A stretch of DNA of 64,000 bases from NCBI GenBank assembly GCA_907163375.1, contig CAJQUW010007429.1, forward strand, positions 1 through 64,000. Direction: 5' to 3'. Below the pieces are notes generated by a model, which did not search any database, had not been told where the DNA came from, and saw only the letters and a list, made by a program, of their open reading frames with translations. The translations under genes were made by a program, and so were the position numbers. Position 1 is the first letter of the stretch. Each line of letters opens with the position of its first letter. Of this stretch, positions 18,205 to 27,576 are shown one piece after another. The DNA comes from Prostheceraeus crozeri (lineage: Eukaryota > Platyhelminthes > Polycladida > Euryleptidae).

Positions 18205-19530
18205 ATGGAAAATCCAAATTTAAAAAAATTATATTCGTCCGCATCATCCTGTTCTTCTTATTCGACGAGATCAACGGGATTTGAAAATAAATGTTTTGAT
18301 AATAATAATAATAATAATAATAATACTATTACAAATCCATGTATAGATGTTAATATTTTGTTTCAATTACAAGCCGAAATATTTAGAGAACAGACTAAAG
18401 GTTTACCTTCCATAGAAACTAACTATTGTTTATTTCCGGGTGATCCATTTATAAAATTTATGGATATTGTTAGTAAATATAATGATGTAGCTTATGTGGA
18501 ATTAAATAAAGAAAATATGGTTATAATAGGTCATAATAATGTTTATGGCTTTATTAGAGCAGTTTTGCCGATTAGTAATACTGATTGGATAGAAACTAAA
18601 ATTATTAATTATATCAATATTAAAGAATTAGTTAAAAAATTAAAATCTTTTTCGAAAGAAAAAATTAGATTATTTGTTGACGATCAAAATCAATATAACA
18701 TTCACATAGAGAGTAAAAAACATAATGAAGAATTATTATGTCAAGTTTATTATAGAGACACAATTTATAAACAAGAAACATTAGAAATGCCGCAAAGATA
18801 TGATGATGATACTTATATAGGATTATATTCCAATTTAAATATTAATTTATTAAAATCTTACATAAATGGTTTAGCTCAACAAGAAAAAATTTATATGTGG
18901 ACAACACCTTATACTATTAACAATGTCCATAATCATAATCATAATAAACGAACTGAAGGTTCTAGGGCTTTGCCCGATCTTAAAGAATCTTATGATAATA
19001 ATGATGATAATAATATAGATGATAATAATATAGATGATGATTCTGAAACATCTGAAAATGGTGTAAATGGTAAAAAAGATTATAAAAATATTAGTCATTA
19101 TAAAAATTTATCTAAATTTCATTTTCTTACAATTGAAAATAATAATGATGGTATAGTTGAAGATACTGTTAGACAACTATGTGTCGGGTTTACAAAATTT
19201 AAATTAGGATTTACATCTAATCAATTTAAAATTTTATCATCTTTAATAAAAACTAAAAGTGATTCAGATTATGGTGGTGTTATTAAATTTTCCAAAAGAG
19301 ATCAAAGACCAATATTTTTCTCTATTATATTATTATCAGATAAAAAATGTAATTTAGAGTTAGATATTCCAATAAGAGAATGGTATCCTATCAGGGAATG
19401 GCATCCTATACCAAAAAGTGTAATTTATGATGATGAAGAATCAATTGATGATGATGATGATGAAGAATCAATAGTTAGTGAAAATAAATTTAAATTATCT
19501 TTTGATAAAACATTATATGATGAAACTTAA
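18205..19530 (+). CDS. Hypothetical protein, possibly clamp-like (P2)
   Basis: 441 residues with poly-N and acidic low-complexity parts (residues 32-44 and about 255-285). Between them a globular part reads 'FPGDPFIKFMDIVSKYNDVA', 'INIKELVKKLKSFSKEKIR', 'LYSNLNINLLKSYINGL'. Alternating strands and helices of this kind, and its position divergent from PolB, recall a sliding clamp (PCNA-like), but no diagnostic motif is visible. An in-frame mini-hairpin pair (GAACTGAAGGTTC and GGGCTTTGCCC, about 18950-18975) encodes 'KRTEGSRALPD'. Low confidence in function. Confidence 0.35.
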   Translation: MENPNLKKLYSSASSCSSYSTRSTGFENKCFDNNNNNNNNTITNPCIDVNILFQLQAEIFREQTKGLPSIETNYCLFPGDPFIKFMDIVSKYNDVAYVELNKENMVIIGHNNVYGFIRAVLPISNTDWIETKIINYINIKELVKKLKSFSKEKIRLFVDDQNQYNIHIESKKHNEELLCQVYYRDTIYKQETLEMPQRYDDDTYIGLYSNLNINLLKSYINGLAQQEKIYMWTTPYTINNVHNHNHNKRTEGSRALPDLKESYDNNDDNNIDDNNIDDDSETSENGVNGKKDYKNISHYKNLSKFHFLTIENNNDGIVEDTVRQLCVGFTKFKLGFTSNQFKILSSLIKTKSDSDYGGVIKFSKRDQRPIFFSIILLSDKKCNLELDIPIREWYPIREWHPIPKSVIYDDEESIDDDDDEESIVSENKFKLSFDKTLYDET

Positions 19531-19707
19531 CATGATAAAACTTAATAGAAAATACCAAAATATTCGATAAATATATTTTCATATGTAATAAAATTTTTAG
19601 ATGTAATAAGTTTTTAGATGTAATAAATTTTTTAGATGTTATAATTTTTTTTAGATGTTATAAAATTTTTAGATGTTATAAAATTTTTAGATGTAATAAA
19701 AAAAATA

Positions 19708-22700
19708 TTATTCCCACGGGTCATCATCATCACTTAAATTACTCTCACAGATGATTGTTTGAAATATTTCAGCTTGAATATCTTCTCCGTTATAAGGTAA
19801 CATAATTTCATTTTCATCAGTTGCTTGACGTTTAAGAATATTTATTTGACCAGAAAATTTTTTGTCTTCAGTATTATTATTTTTATCAGGAATACTAATT
19901 CCAGTTTCTAAAGATCTTTTCCATGGTTTATTAACTGTAGTCGATAATGTTTTCCCCGAATATAATTTTAGAAAATCTTCTACTTTTACTTTGTTTTGTG
20001 AATAACCTTTGAATGTTTTCTTTTCACTAAGTCTCCCTTGTTCATCTACAGTAATACAGTATTTTACTTTAGGTGCAATAAACATTGCAAAAATAATTCC
20101 ACCATTTCCATAATCATTTTTCCCTTGACACAATTCTCCTCCAACATATCCAGCAGCGTCTAATTTATTAAAGAGCTCATTGGAAATATATATTGAATCA
20201 GTATCTGTATAATGAATGTATTTTTCTTTGAAACCATTAATTTCTAAAATAAAGTTATTCATGATTCTTCTAGAGTGAGAAAGAATGAAAGAACCTAAGT
20301 GTGATGGCATGAATGACGTCTTCCCATCTTCTACAATATTAGTTTTGAGAAATTCATCATCTTCCATTTCTACTTTCGCTAAATATTGTTCATCATTTAA
20401 TTTTTTTCATAATCTTTTACTTCTTGAGTGAAATTTTTTCTCAATGTATTCTCATTCCATAAATGATATTTAGTGGTTATATCTTTTTGCACAGTTTTGC
20501 CATATAGCGAATTCATCAATAATTTAATTAACTCATCACCTACAGTATTTCCTTCTGTTTTATATCTTTTTCTCAAATTAAAAAGTTTTTCAATATAATT
20601 TCGAAATGGTGAAACTTGATAATTTTTTTCATAAATTATACCATCAGTAATATGTAAGATTTTTCCCCCACATCTAACAATTTCTTGTATGTCTACAGAA
20701 GTTAATACATCATAACATATACCATTTCTAAACCTGATTACTTTTACATGAGAATTATTATTTTGATTTTTAACTTTATCTTTTATAGGAACTGGTTGGA
20801 AAAACATATCATTCGGATATTGAAACACAACAGAGAATATTCCAGTTTTAGGTCTAAATGTTTGAGTATTAAATTTATATACTATTTCCCGCTCTTCTTC
20901 TTGACGAAATTTTCTAGCTGATTCAGCTTTAGGGTATTCTGAATTTTCATCATACATAGCTGATGGATATAAAGATGTTGCATCAAAAGCCATTAGAAAT
21001 TCAATTTTTTGTTCAAGTAGTTGATTTAAAATTTTCTTACAAATTTCAGTTTTATCTCCTAAATCTCGATACTGTTTCATTAAATCTATTAAATTACTTC
21101 CAAGGGACAAAGTCCCCCCAGCGCAGCGGCCAGGGGACAAAGTCCCCCCAGCGCAGCGACCAGGTAAATACTGTTTTAATATTGGTAACAAGATGCTACA
21201 AAATGGCGATATGTATTTTCTTATATTTGCTGAAACTCTTCCACCTTTAACAGATTTTCTAATATAATTTCTAGCCCATAAATCTATATGAGAATGAATA
21301 TTTGTATTGTCATTTTGTACGCTTTTCATCCAACCGTTAAATGTTAAAGCAGAGGATGTCAAATTAGTAGTTATATCTTCACCAACTAAATCTTGCATAA
21401 CATTATTATATTTGTAGATACAAAAAGCTAAAGAAAGAATATCGTTAACTAAATATGGTCTCCATTCAATTTCTTTTTCTTTATAATTTTCATGTGTTAT
21501 GTCTCCAATTTCATAATTTAATTTACACACATTCGTAGGAATTTTAAAATTCTCACACCATTTAGAAAGACTTGTTTTTACATGTTGATAACTACATTTC
21601 ATTATAATAGTTTGAAGTGCTAATTTACCTGACGGTGAATCTTTTTTCATATTGTTTTTAAATCTAAAAGATTTTTGAATGTATCTACTAACACATTCAG
21701 TTGTATAAGGATTTTGTAATGAAGCAGTCAGTATTCCTCTTGAAGTTTTAAGAGGCGGTTTAGATAATTTAAAATTAGCTTTTATCGGAAAATAGGAATC
21801 AAAACCTGATGAATTGTGAGCTATTAAAGTTACTCTCGAATAATTAAATTTTCCAAGAGTTTTAAAAAATTGATGGATCGGACATACGTCCTCTGGGTTT
21901 CCCCTGATTGGACATTCATCATCCTCAGTTCTCGTAAATATTTTCACACAATTTTGAAGTTTATTAAATTATAATTCAGTTAAATTATTATACTCATTAA
22001 TCTGTTTTTTAAGTTTTTTAATTTCATCTTCATCTTTTGATCGTTTAATTTTAATCATATCACTTAACAAACGTGTTTCTAATTCTTTCAATCTTTGTTT
22101 CGGTAAACAACATATAAATTTATTAAAATTAATAGCTCCTACAGCATAAGGAATAGGATGAGCTGTTGAACAGTTAGGATCAGGAAAAGTTTCGAGATCC
22201 CAAATATATGTTGAACCATAGTCAATTTTTTTCTTTGGTATGATTTTATATGGACGCGTTGTTAGATTTTCATCAGTAACTGTTTTATATATGGGTTTGA
22301 AATTATTTTCAATTTCTCTAATAGCTTTTAATTTATGAGATTTATTAATTAAACAATAGTGACCAATTGTTGAACCTGCGTGAAAATAATTGTAATAAAC
22401 ATAATTATGAAACGTTTCAATTCCTCTAGGATTTAAATGACGATTGGCAGGACTATAATATTGAACTCTTTCTCCAAAATATTTATTGAATTGAGAAAAT
22501 TTGCAGTTTGACATTACTCCTGTTCTAGATGTGGCTTTCTCTTTATATAAAAAATTATTAAACATTTCTTTCATCATTTCTCCTTGTTCTTCATTAAAAC
22601 CTCGTAAAACATTATAACATTTAATAAAACAAAAATCTTCAGAAGGAATATAACAATATTCACCGAAATATTCTTTGATTCTATATTTCATATTAATCCC

Positions 22701-23247
22701 TGCCCCTCTATGCGATCTTTGTACTAACTTCATTCCAAAATCTTCATATTTAATATTACCTGTAAAAATCCATTCGTTAGCATCGGATTTCTCATCCAGA
22801 TTCGAAAACCATATTTCAAATGAATTTTTATTATAGAAGGTTACGTAAAAATTTTGAATTATATTTTCCTGATCTTTAATAACTTTTCCAAGTAAATTAA
22901 TAATTTTACCATTTGCTAAAAGTTTCCGCATATCATTTACTACATTAATAAAAGATACATTTTCATATTTAATTTCATTTGGATTAAATAAATTACATAA
23001 ATCATCACCAAGTTCATCCTTAATTCTATCATCAAAAAAGATATCAGTAATAGGAGTTTCTAATATTTCTTTTGTTCCACTTTTCTGTTTTTTAGTATTA
23101 CGTCTAATACTACGCCTAGTACGTTTCTGTTTTTTAATACGTTTTACTACGTTTACTATGTTTAATTTGCGCATCAAACTCAGCAGTTTGTTTCTTGATT
23201 AATTCATCAATCCTAGACGTTTGTCCGAGAGACATTTCACGATTCAT
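19708..23247 (-). pseudogene. polB: Protein-primed DNA polymerase B (P2)
   Basis: Family B polymerase of the protein-primed type. Exonuclease motifs: 'IWDLETFPD', 'LIAHNSSGFDSYFP', and the tyrosine/aspartate helix in 'RPYLVNDILSLAF'. Polymerase motifs: A 'FDATSLYPSAM', B 'LLMNSLYGKTVQ', C 'YTDTDSIYIS'. The N-terminus is strongly basic. A tandem in-frame pair of GGGACAAAGTCCC hairpins (21104-21116, 21134-21146) encodes 'PGRCAGGTLS' twice. Broken into about three open stretches. Role: replication of the element from its ends. Confidence 0.85.
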
Positions 23248-23297
23248 ATTTTTTAAAAGAAAAAAATGAATTTTTACATAGAACTTCGGTTCCGTTT

Positions 23298-23603
23298 TTA
23301 CATATACACAGGAATATGTAATTGATGTAATGTTTCTAATTCATGTGTTGTTAAATGTTCTTTCTTAACCAACCACCATAAATTATTATACGCCAAAAAT
23401 ACTCGGAAACTTCTTAAACAAAGTGGAAAGTCTTTTGTTTTAACACACGGTTTAATACCATGTTTTGTTTTATAATCTGTAACGAGCGCTACGTATTTAT
23501 GATGATAATAAAATCTAACTTCTTTCTTCGAATTTACAGGATTTGTAGGATGACGATAATCTTTTAAAACTGGTACATGCTCTATCTTATAATCATTCAA
23601 CAT
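23298..23603 (-). CDS. Small basic protein of unknown function (P2)
   Basis: 101 residues, rich in aromatic and basic residues ('RFYYHHKYVALVTDYKTKHG'). Same strand as PolB and ATPase, ATG after an A/T leader. No domain recognised; the regular leader and dense gene packing argue for a real gene. Confidence 0.45.
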   Translation of the reverse strand: MLNDYKIEHVPVLKDYRHPTNPVNSKKEVRFYYHHKYVALVTDYKTKHGIKPCVKTKDFPLCLRSFRVFLAYNNLWWLVKKEHLTTHELETLHQLHIPVYM

Positions 23604-23696
23604 ATATATTTTTTATTTTTATTAACAAAAAAATTATAAGAAAAATTATTCGGTCACTCCGTTCGGTCACTCCGCGAAAATATTTTCTATCGACTT

Positions 23697-24465
23697 TCAC
23701 TCCGCGAAAATATTTTCTATAACTCTTTCATGAATTTTTTTATCAATATTAATTGTGATAAATCCATAATCTTTTGACCAAGCATTGTTATACGATTGTT
23801 TAAATTCATCTTTATTTCTTACGCATAAATCTCTTAACAAATCACTTAAGTTTCTTGCATTTATTTCGAATAGTATAAATATATTTGCATTCTTTCTAAT
23901 AACACTTCCGTCTAATGAATACATACTTTGTGTTAAATAAAAACCACTACAGTTATTATGTCTACCTCTTGTGAAATAATTTCTCTGAACTGACTGATTT
24001 CTATCATTAACACAATCATCAAAAATTACACAATGTTTCATTGTTTTATCTAGTTTACTAGGATCTTGCATATTACCACTATCATCTATTAATTGTATCT
24101 TTATATGCTTATTTTTATTAGATTCTACTAACTGATTATTTTTTGTTGCTTCTTCACACCACGAACTTATTTCTTCTTCATCTTCAGATTTTTCATATTC
24201 TTTGAATAATGAAGCAATTGCTGTTTTTTTAAGATTATTTTCAAATCCATAGTTTAAAAATTGATAGACGGGTTGTTCTGCTGTTGTTGTATAAATTATA
24301 AGATTGTTATAATCCAAAAAATTTGGAGTCGTTAAAATTTTAAATAATAGATACGTTTTTCCACAACCTGATCTTCCGCAAATAACTGACTAAACTTTAT
24401 TAGATAAATTTGGATGATGATTAAATTTAAGTTTTTTTTTATTTAATGGGGGTACTTCACTCATT
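23697..24465 (-). pseudogene. FtsK/A32-type packaging ATPase (P2)
   Basis: Walker A 'CGRSGCGKT' near 24365-24390, Walker-B-like 'HCVIFDDCVND', and a sensor region 'YLTQSMYSLDGSVIRKNANI' with 'LFEINARNLSDLLRDL'. These are the expected parts of the Polinton genome-packaging ATPase. Broken, about one break. A mini-hairpin-like 'TTCGGTCACTCCG' repeat lies just downstream (23650-23670). Confidence 0.8.
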
Positions 24466-24550
24466 TTTTAATAAAAAAATTTATTTTTATTTTATTTTTA
24501 TTTTTAAAGAAGAAGAAGAAAATTAAACTTCTCTAGCTTCGCGTGGGAGT

Positions 24551-25339
24551 TTATACCTCCCGAACCAAAAGATCTATCATAATCTCTTCACCTCCAAAAT
24601 TTATTTCTTGTCCTTTCTCATCAGTGATTCTAATGCCAATGTTGTTAATAGTTTTTCTTGTAATAGGAAAATATATTAATGTTTGGGGAAATACATTTAA
24701 TCTATAACCAATGGGTACAGTAAAAGCTGGAAAACTGAATATTAAATTTGACAATTTACCATTTATATATCCTCCTTCAATAATGTCACAATGTACAACA
24801 ATTGAATTTATTTCAGTTATTTTTGGAATCTTCTCACCTAAATGATAACCTTGACTATAAGTTTGTTTATTAAATCCTAATAGCTTTGACAATGATCTAT
24901 CATGATTAAAATCAACTTGATGATTTTCGTCTAAAGTAAGAGAAAATTTATTAACTGCCGGTTCAACTGCAAAATGTAATTGTTTCTTATCTTTAAATGG
25001 TATACCTAAATGTCTCTTAATTTCATTTGATATTGATTCAACTTCGTAAGAACCAGGAAGAAAAGTTAGTATTTTCCATGTTTTACCTTTATCAGTAGAA
25101 TATCTAAATTGATCATTCACATCTTTGATAACGTTTTGAATAGTGTTAAATGTAGAGAAACTAGTCAATGCAATTTGATAATTTTTATTTTGTTCCAAAT
25201 GTAGAATGGGTTCTAAATTACAAGTGTGTGATGAAGTAGTTGTTATAATTTTTAACGTCGTACTAAATTTTGATGAACCCAAAATCTCTGTTAGATTTTC
25301 TAAATGATTATTAATTTTGTCTAAATCTGCTGAACACAT
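24551..25339 (-). CDS. Penton-like minor capsid protein (P2)
   Basis: 262 residues. The pattern 'YQIALTSFSTFNTIQNV', 'FLPGSYEVESISNEIKRHLG', 'LSKLLGFNKQTYSQGYHLGE' and 'INSIVVHCDIIEGGYINGK' followed by 'LNVFPQTLIYFPITRKTIN' is the typical layout of the Polinton minor capsid (penton) protein. Preceded by a private tandem repeat array at 25365-25455. Confidence 0.65.
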   Translation of the reverse strand: MCSADLDKINNHLENLTEILGSSKFSTTLKIITTTSSHTCNLEPILHLEQNKNYQIALTSFSTFNTIQNVIKDVNDQFRYSTDKGKTWKILTFLPGSYEVESISNEIKRHLGIPFKDKKQLHFAVEPAVNKFSLTLDENHQVDFNHDRSLSKLLGFNKQTYSQGYHLGEKIPKITEINSIVVHCDIIEGGYINGKLSNLIFSFPAFTVPIGYRLNVFPQTLIYFPITRKTINNIGIRITDEKGQEINFGGEEIMIDLLVREV

Positions 25340-25364
25340 TTTTTAGTTAAAAATTTTGAATAAA

Positions 25365-25457
25365 TATTATAGATAAAAATCGTAGATAAAAATCATAGAT
25401 AAAAATCATAGATAAAAATCATAGATAAAAATCATGAATAAAAATCATAGATAAAAA
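25365..25457. repeat. Private tandem array upstream of penton-like gene
   Basis: Six to seven units of a 14- to 15-bp repeat 'ATAGATAAAAATC' directly before the start codon of the penton-like gene (transcribed leftward) and just after the stop of the next gene. A possible promoter element. Confidence 0.8.
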
Positions 25458-26291
25458 TTAGAAACAACATATTTCAGCTACACTTTTATAATCCTCTTCA
25501 TTTAGAATCTTCTTTTCTGACAGTCTTTTCAATATAGCATGAATTTCATTGAAACTAGAATTATGACCTTCTTTTATCGCGGATATTAAAATATTTAATC
25601 TATTTAGTAATTCTTGTGGATCATCTGGTAAAAATATGGTTGTTTCTGTTTCTGTTTTCTGTTTTTCAGATAAACCTTTCCCTACTTTAACTCCCGTTGA
25701 TAATAAATTTTCTAATTGTTTATAACGTCTAAGAGATTTTACTGCACCAACTCTATCTAACATAGCTTTATATTTTATGAGATCTTCTACAGCATAATTA
25801 TTTAAATCTGCTCCTCTTAAAAGATTAACAAAATTTCTATCTAAATTAAAAGGAGATTTATCTGGTGAAAAAATTATACCTCGAAAAGGTTGTGGAAATA
25901 TTTCTTTTTGTCCGAGATAAAATCTAGGTATTGTTTTTTCATCTATAAATGAAATAGAATGTTCAAATTGCATAGATTTTGGTAATTTCTTATTAATGTT
26001 TGATTCTAGTAATCCATAGTCATCTAATATAGTTTTGTGCTCTGGATCTGTTATATCAATTTGTTTATCATTATTTGTACTTTCTTTTTCAAGAGTTTTA
26101 AATGGTTTCATAGTTTTTTGAAAATCAGTTTTTACTTGCTCGGTTTGCTGCATTTTTTCAAACATATCAGATTGAATACCAGCTTTTATCATTCTATGTT
26201 GAAGATGATTTTCTTTCATAATATTTCTTTGTTTTATTAACTCTTCTAATTGTTTAATTCTTTTTAGATTATCAGCTTTAATTTTATCCAT
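25458..26291 (-). CDS. Conserved Polinton protein of unknown function (P2)
   Basis: 278 residues from MDKIKADNL. N-terminal helical, charged part, then 'FRGIIFSPDKSPFNLDRN' and 'GADLNNYAVEDLIKYKAML', then a glutamine/threonine-rich linker. I do not recognise a domain. It occupies the position of one of the lineage-specific Polinton ORFs between penton and membrane protein. The start at 26291 is preferred over an upstream ATG because of the A-rich leader immediately before it. Confidence 0.5.
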   Translation of the reverse strand: MDKIKADNLKRIKQLEELIKQRNIMKENHLQHRMIKAGIQSDMFEKMQQTEQVKTDFQKTMKPFKTLEKESTNNDKQIDITDPEHKTILDDYGLLESNINKKLPKSMQFEHSISFIDEKTIPRFYLGQKEIFPQPFRGIIFSPDKSPFNLDRNFVNLLRGADLNNYAVEDLIKYKAMLDRVGAVKSLRRYKQLENLLSTGVKVGKGLSEKQKTETETTIFLPDDPQELLNRLNILISAIKEGHNSSFNEIHAILKRLSEKKILNEEDYKSVAEICCF

Positions 26292-26412
26292 TTTTAAAAT
26301 ATAATATTTGAATTTTGTGGTAACATTGGAATGCAGCAAAAACATTTTACTGAACAAATTATTTTTTTATTGCTTTGTTGTTTGACATCTTTTCGTTTAA
26401 AGTTTTCTCGTT

Positions 26413-27108
26413 TTAAGTTTTGTTTAATAAAGTTTTGCTTAAATTTTCGCTTAAAGTTTTTAACTCTTCTAAAAAAATTTTATCATTTTCTTCATTAGAA
26501 ATTTTACCACCAGTAAAAGTTTTACCATCACTAGAAATTTTGCCATCCTGTTTATTCTTACCATCAACTTTTTTGGACTGTAATTGAAAGGTTTGATTTA
26601 CTTCATTAGCTATTTGATCAAATTTTTCAATCTCATCTAACGTAATAACATTATCATCACATACTCTTTGAAAGTAGTAGTGTAGTTTATCATAGACTTC
26701 TTTAATATGTAAATGCTTAGTTTTTAATGATTTTCGTTTCTTAGTTATTAAAGATTTATCTAACATTGTAACAAGTGAAGTTGCAAAAACACCCGTACCT
26801 GTTAAAGCTGTAGCAACTACTGGAATTACTAAAACACCTGAAGATATAACAATTGTTAAAGCACCTAAACTTATTGTTAAGAATATGCCAATTCCTTGTG
26901 TTACATTCTTAACTTTAGTCCATCTCTTTCTTAATTTTTTATAATGCTCTAATCTTAATAATAATTGAGATTCCTTATCTTTCATATAACGTACTCTATC
27001 TTTGTGTTTTTCTTTATTCATTTTTTCAATGTCCATTAAAGTAGAACTACGTTCATATGATAACGAAGGATATATTCTTGCGGTTCCTTCCACTTTTGTT
27101 TCTTCCAT
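26413..27108 (-). CDS. Membrane protein with coiled coil (P2)
   Basis: About 231 residues from MEETKVEG. Basic N-terminal helices, two adjacent transmembrane segments at about residues 80-125 ('GIFLTISLGALTIVISSGV' and 'VVATALTGTGVFATSLVTML'), then helices and a lysine/glycine-rich tail. Its 5' end abuts the right TIR. A fragment of this gene also survives next to the left TIR (10552-10605). Function unknown; a virion or envelope-associated role is possible. Confidence 0.55.
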   Translation of the reverse strand: MEETKVEGTARIYPSLSYERSSTLMDIEKMNKEKHKDRVRYMKDKESQLLLRLEHYKKLRKRWTKVKNVTQGIGIFLTISLGALTIVISSGVLVIPVVATALTGTGVFATSLVTMLDKSLITKKRKSLKTKHLHIKEVYDKLHYYFQRVCDDNVITLDEIEKFDQIANEVNQTFQLQSKKVDGKNKQDGKISSDGKTFTGGKISNEENDKIFLEELKTLSENLSKTLLNKT

Positions 27109-27120
27109 TTTTAAAGAAAT

Positions 27121-27570
27121 ATTATTAGTCACATGATATATTTTAAAAACCTGAAAGATGGATAAAATTCATGAATTTGAAATTCTCAACTTTTATGATT
27201 TTACAGTGTCCTGGAACGGTCATGATTTTGGCGGGGGTGAAAATTGTAATTCTCAAATTTTGAGATTCTTAACTTTTATGATTTTTTCGGTGTCCTGCAA
27301 CGGTCATGATTTTAACAGGGGTGAAAATTGTAATTCTCAAATTTTGAGATTTTGAAAAATTTGAAAAATTGGGTATTTTTAAAAACGCTTAAATTTTCGC
27401 CCTTCGGCCTTCGGCCACGTGAAATTTGAAGTCTACCTAAATTTTTGAAATTTTTGAAATTTTTGAAATTTTGTTTTTTTGAAAAACCCGCAAAAGTGTG
27501 ACATCCGGCGCAAGCGAAGCGAAGCAAAGCGAAGCGAAGCGTCGCGCCGGATGTCACACTATATACTACT
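27121..27570 (-). repeat. Right TIR of P2
   Basis: Inverted partner of 9953-10540, ending AGTAGT complement (ACTACT). Contains the mirror hairpin at 27495-27560 (17-bp stems). Followed directly by the TCCCCC duplication. Confidence 0.9.
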
Positions 27571-27576
27571 TCCCCC
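27571..27576. repeat. Target-site duplication of P2, right (TCCCCC)
   Basis: Exact repeat of 9947-9952 directly after the P2 end. Confidence 0.9.

Larger units (their letters stand above)
9953..27570 (+). mobile_element. Polinton P2 (AT-rich family), complete ends
   Basis: 17,618 bp bounded by TIRs that begin AGTAGTATATAGTGTGACAT and flanked by a perfect TCCCCC duplication. It lies inside the left TIR of P3; the corresponding uninterrupted site is in the other P3 arm near 51470. Parts: protease, PLA2-integrase, pVI-like, capsid, second pVI-like, fibre-like, possible clamp, PolB, small ORF, ATPase, penton-like, two further conserved proteins. Nearly whole, with roughly half a dozen breaks. 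Youngest layer of the nest. Confidence 0.93.
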
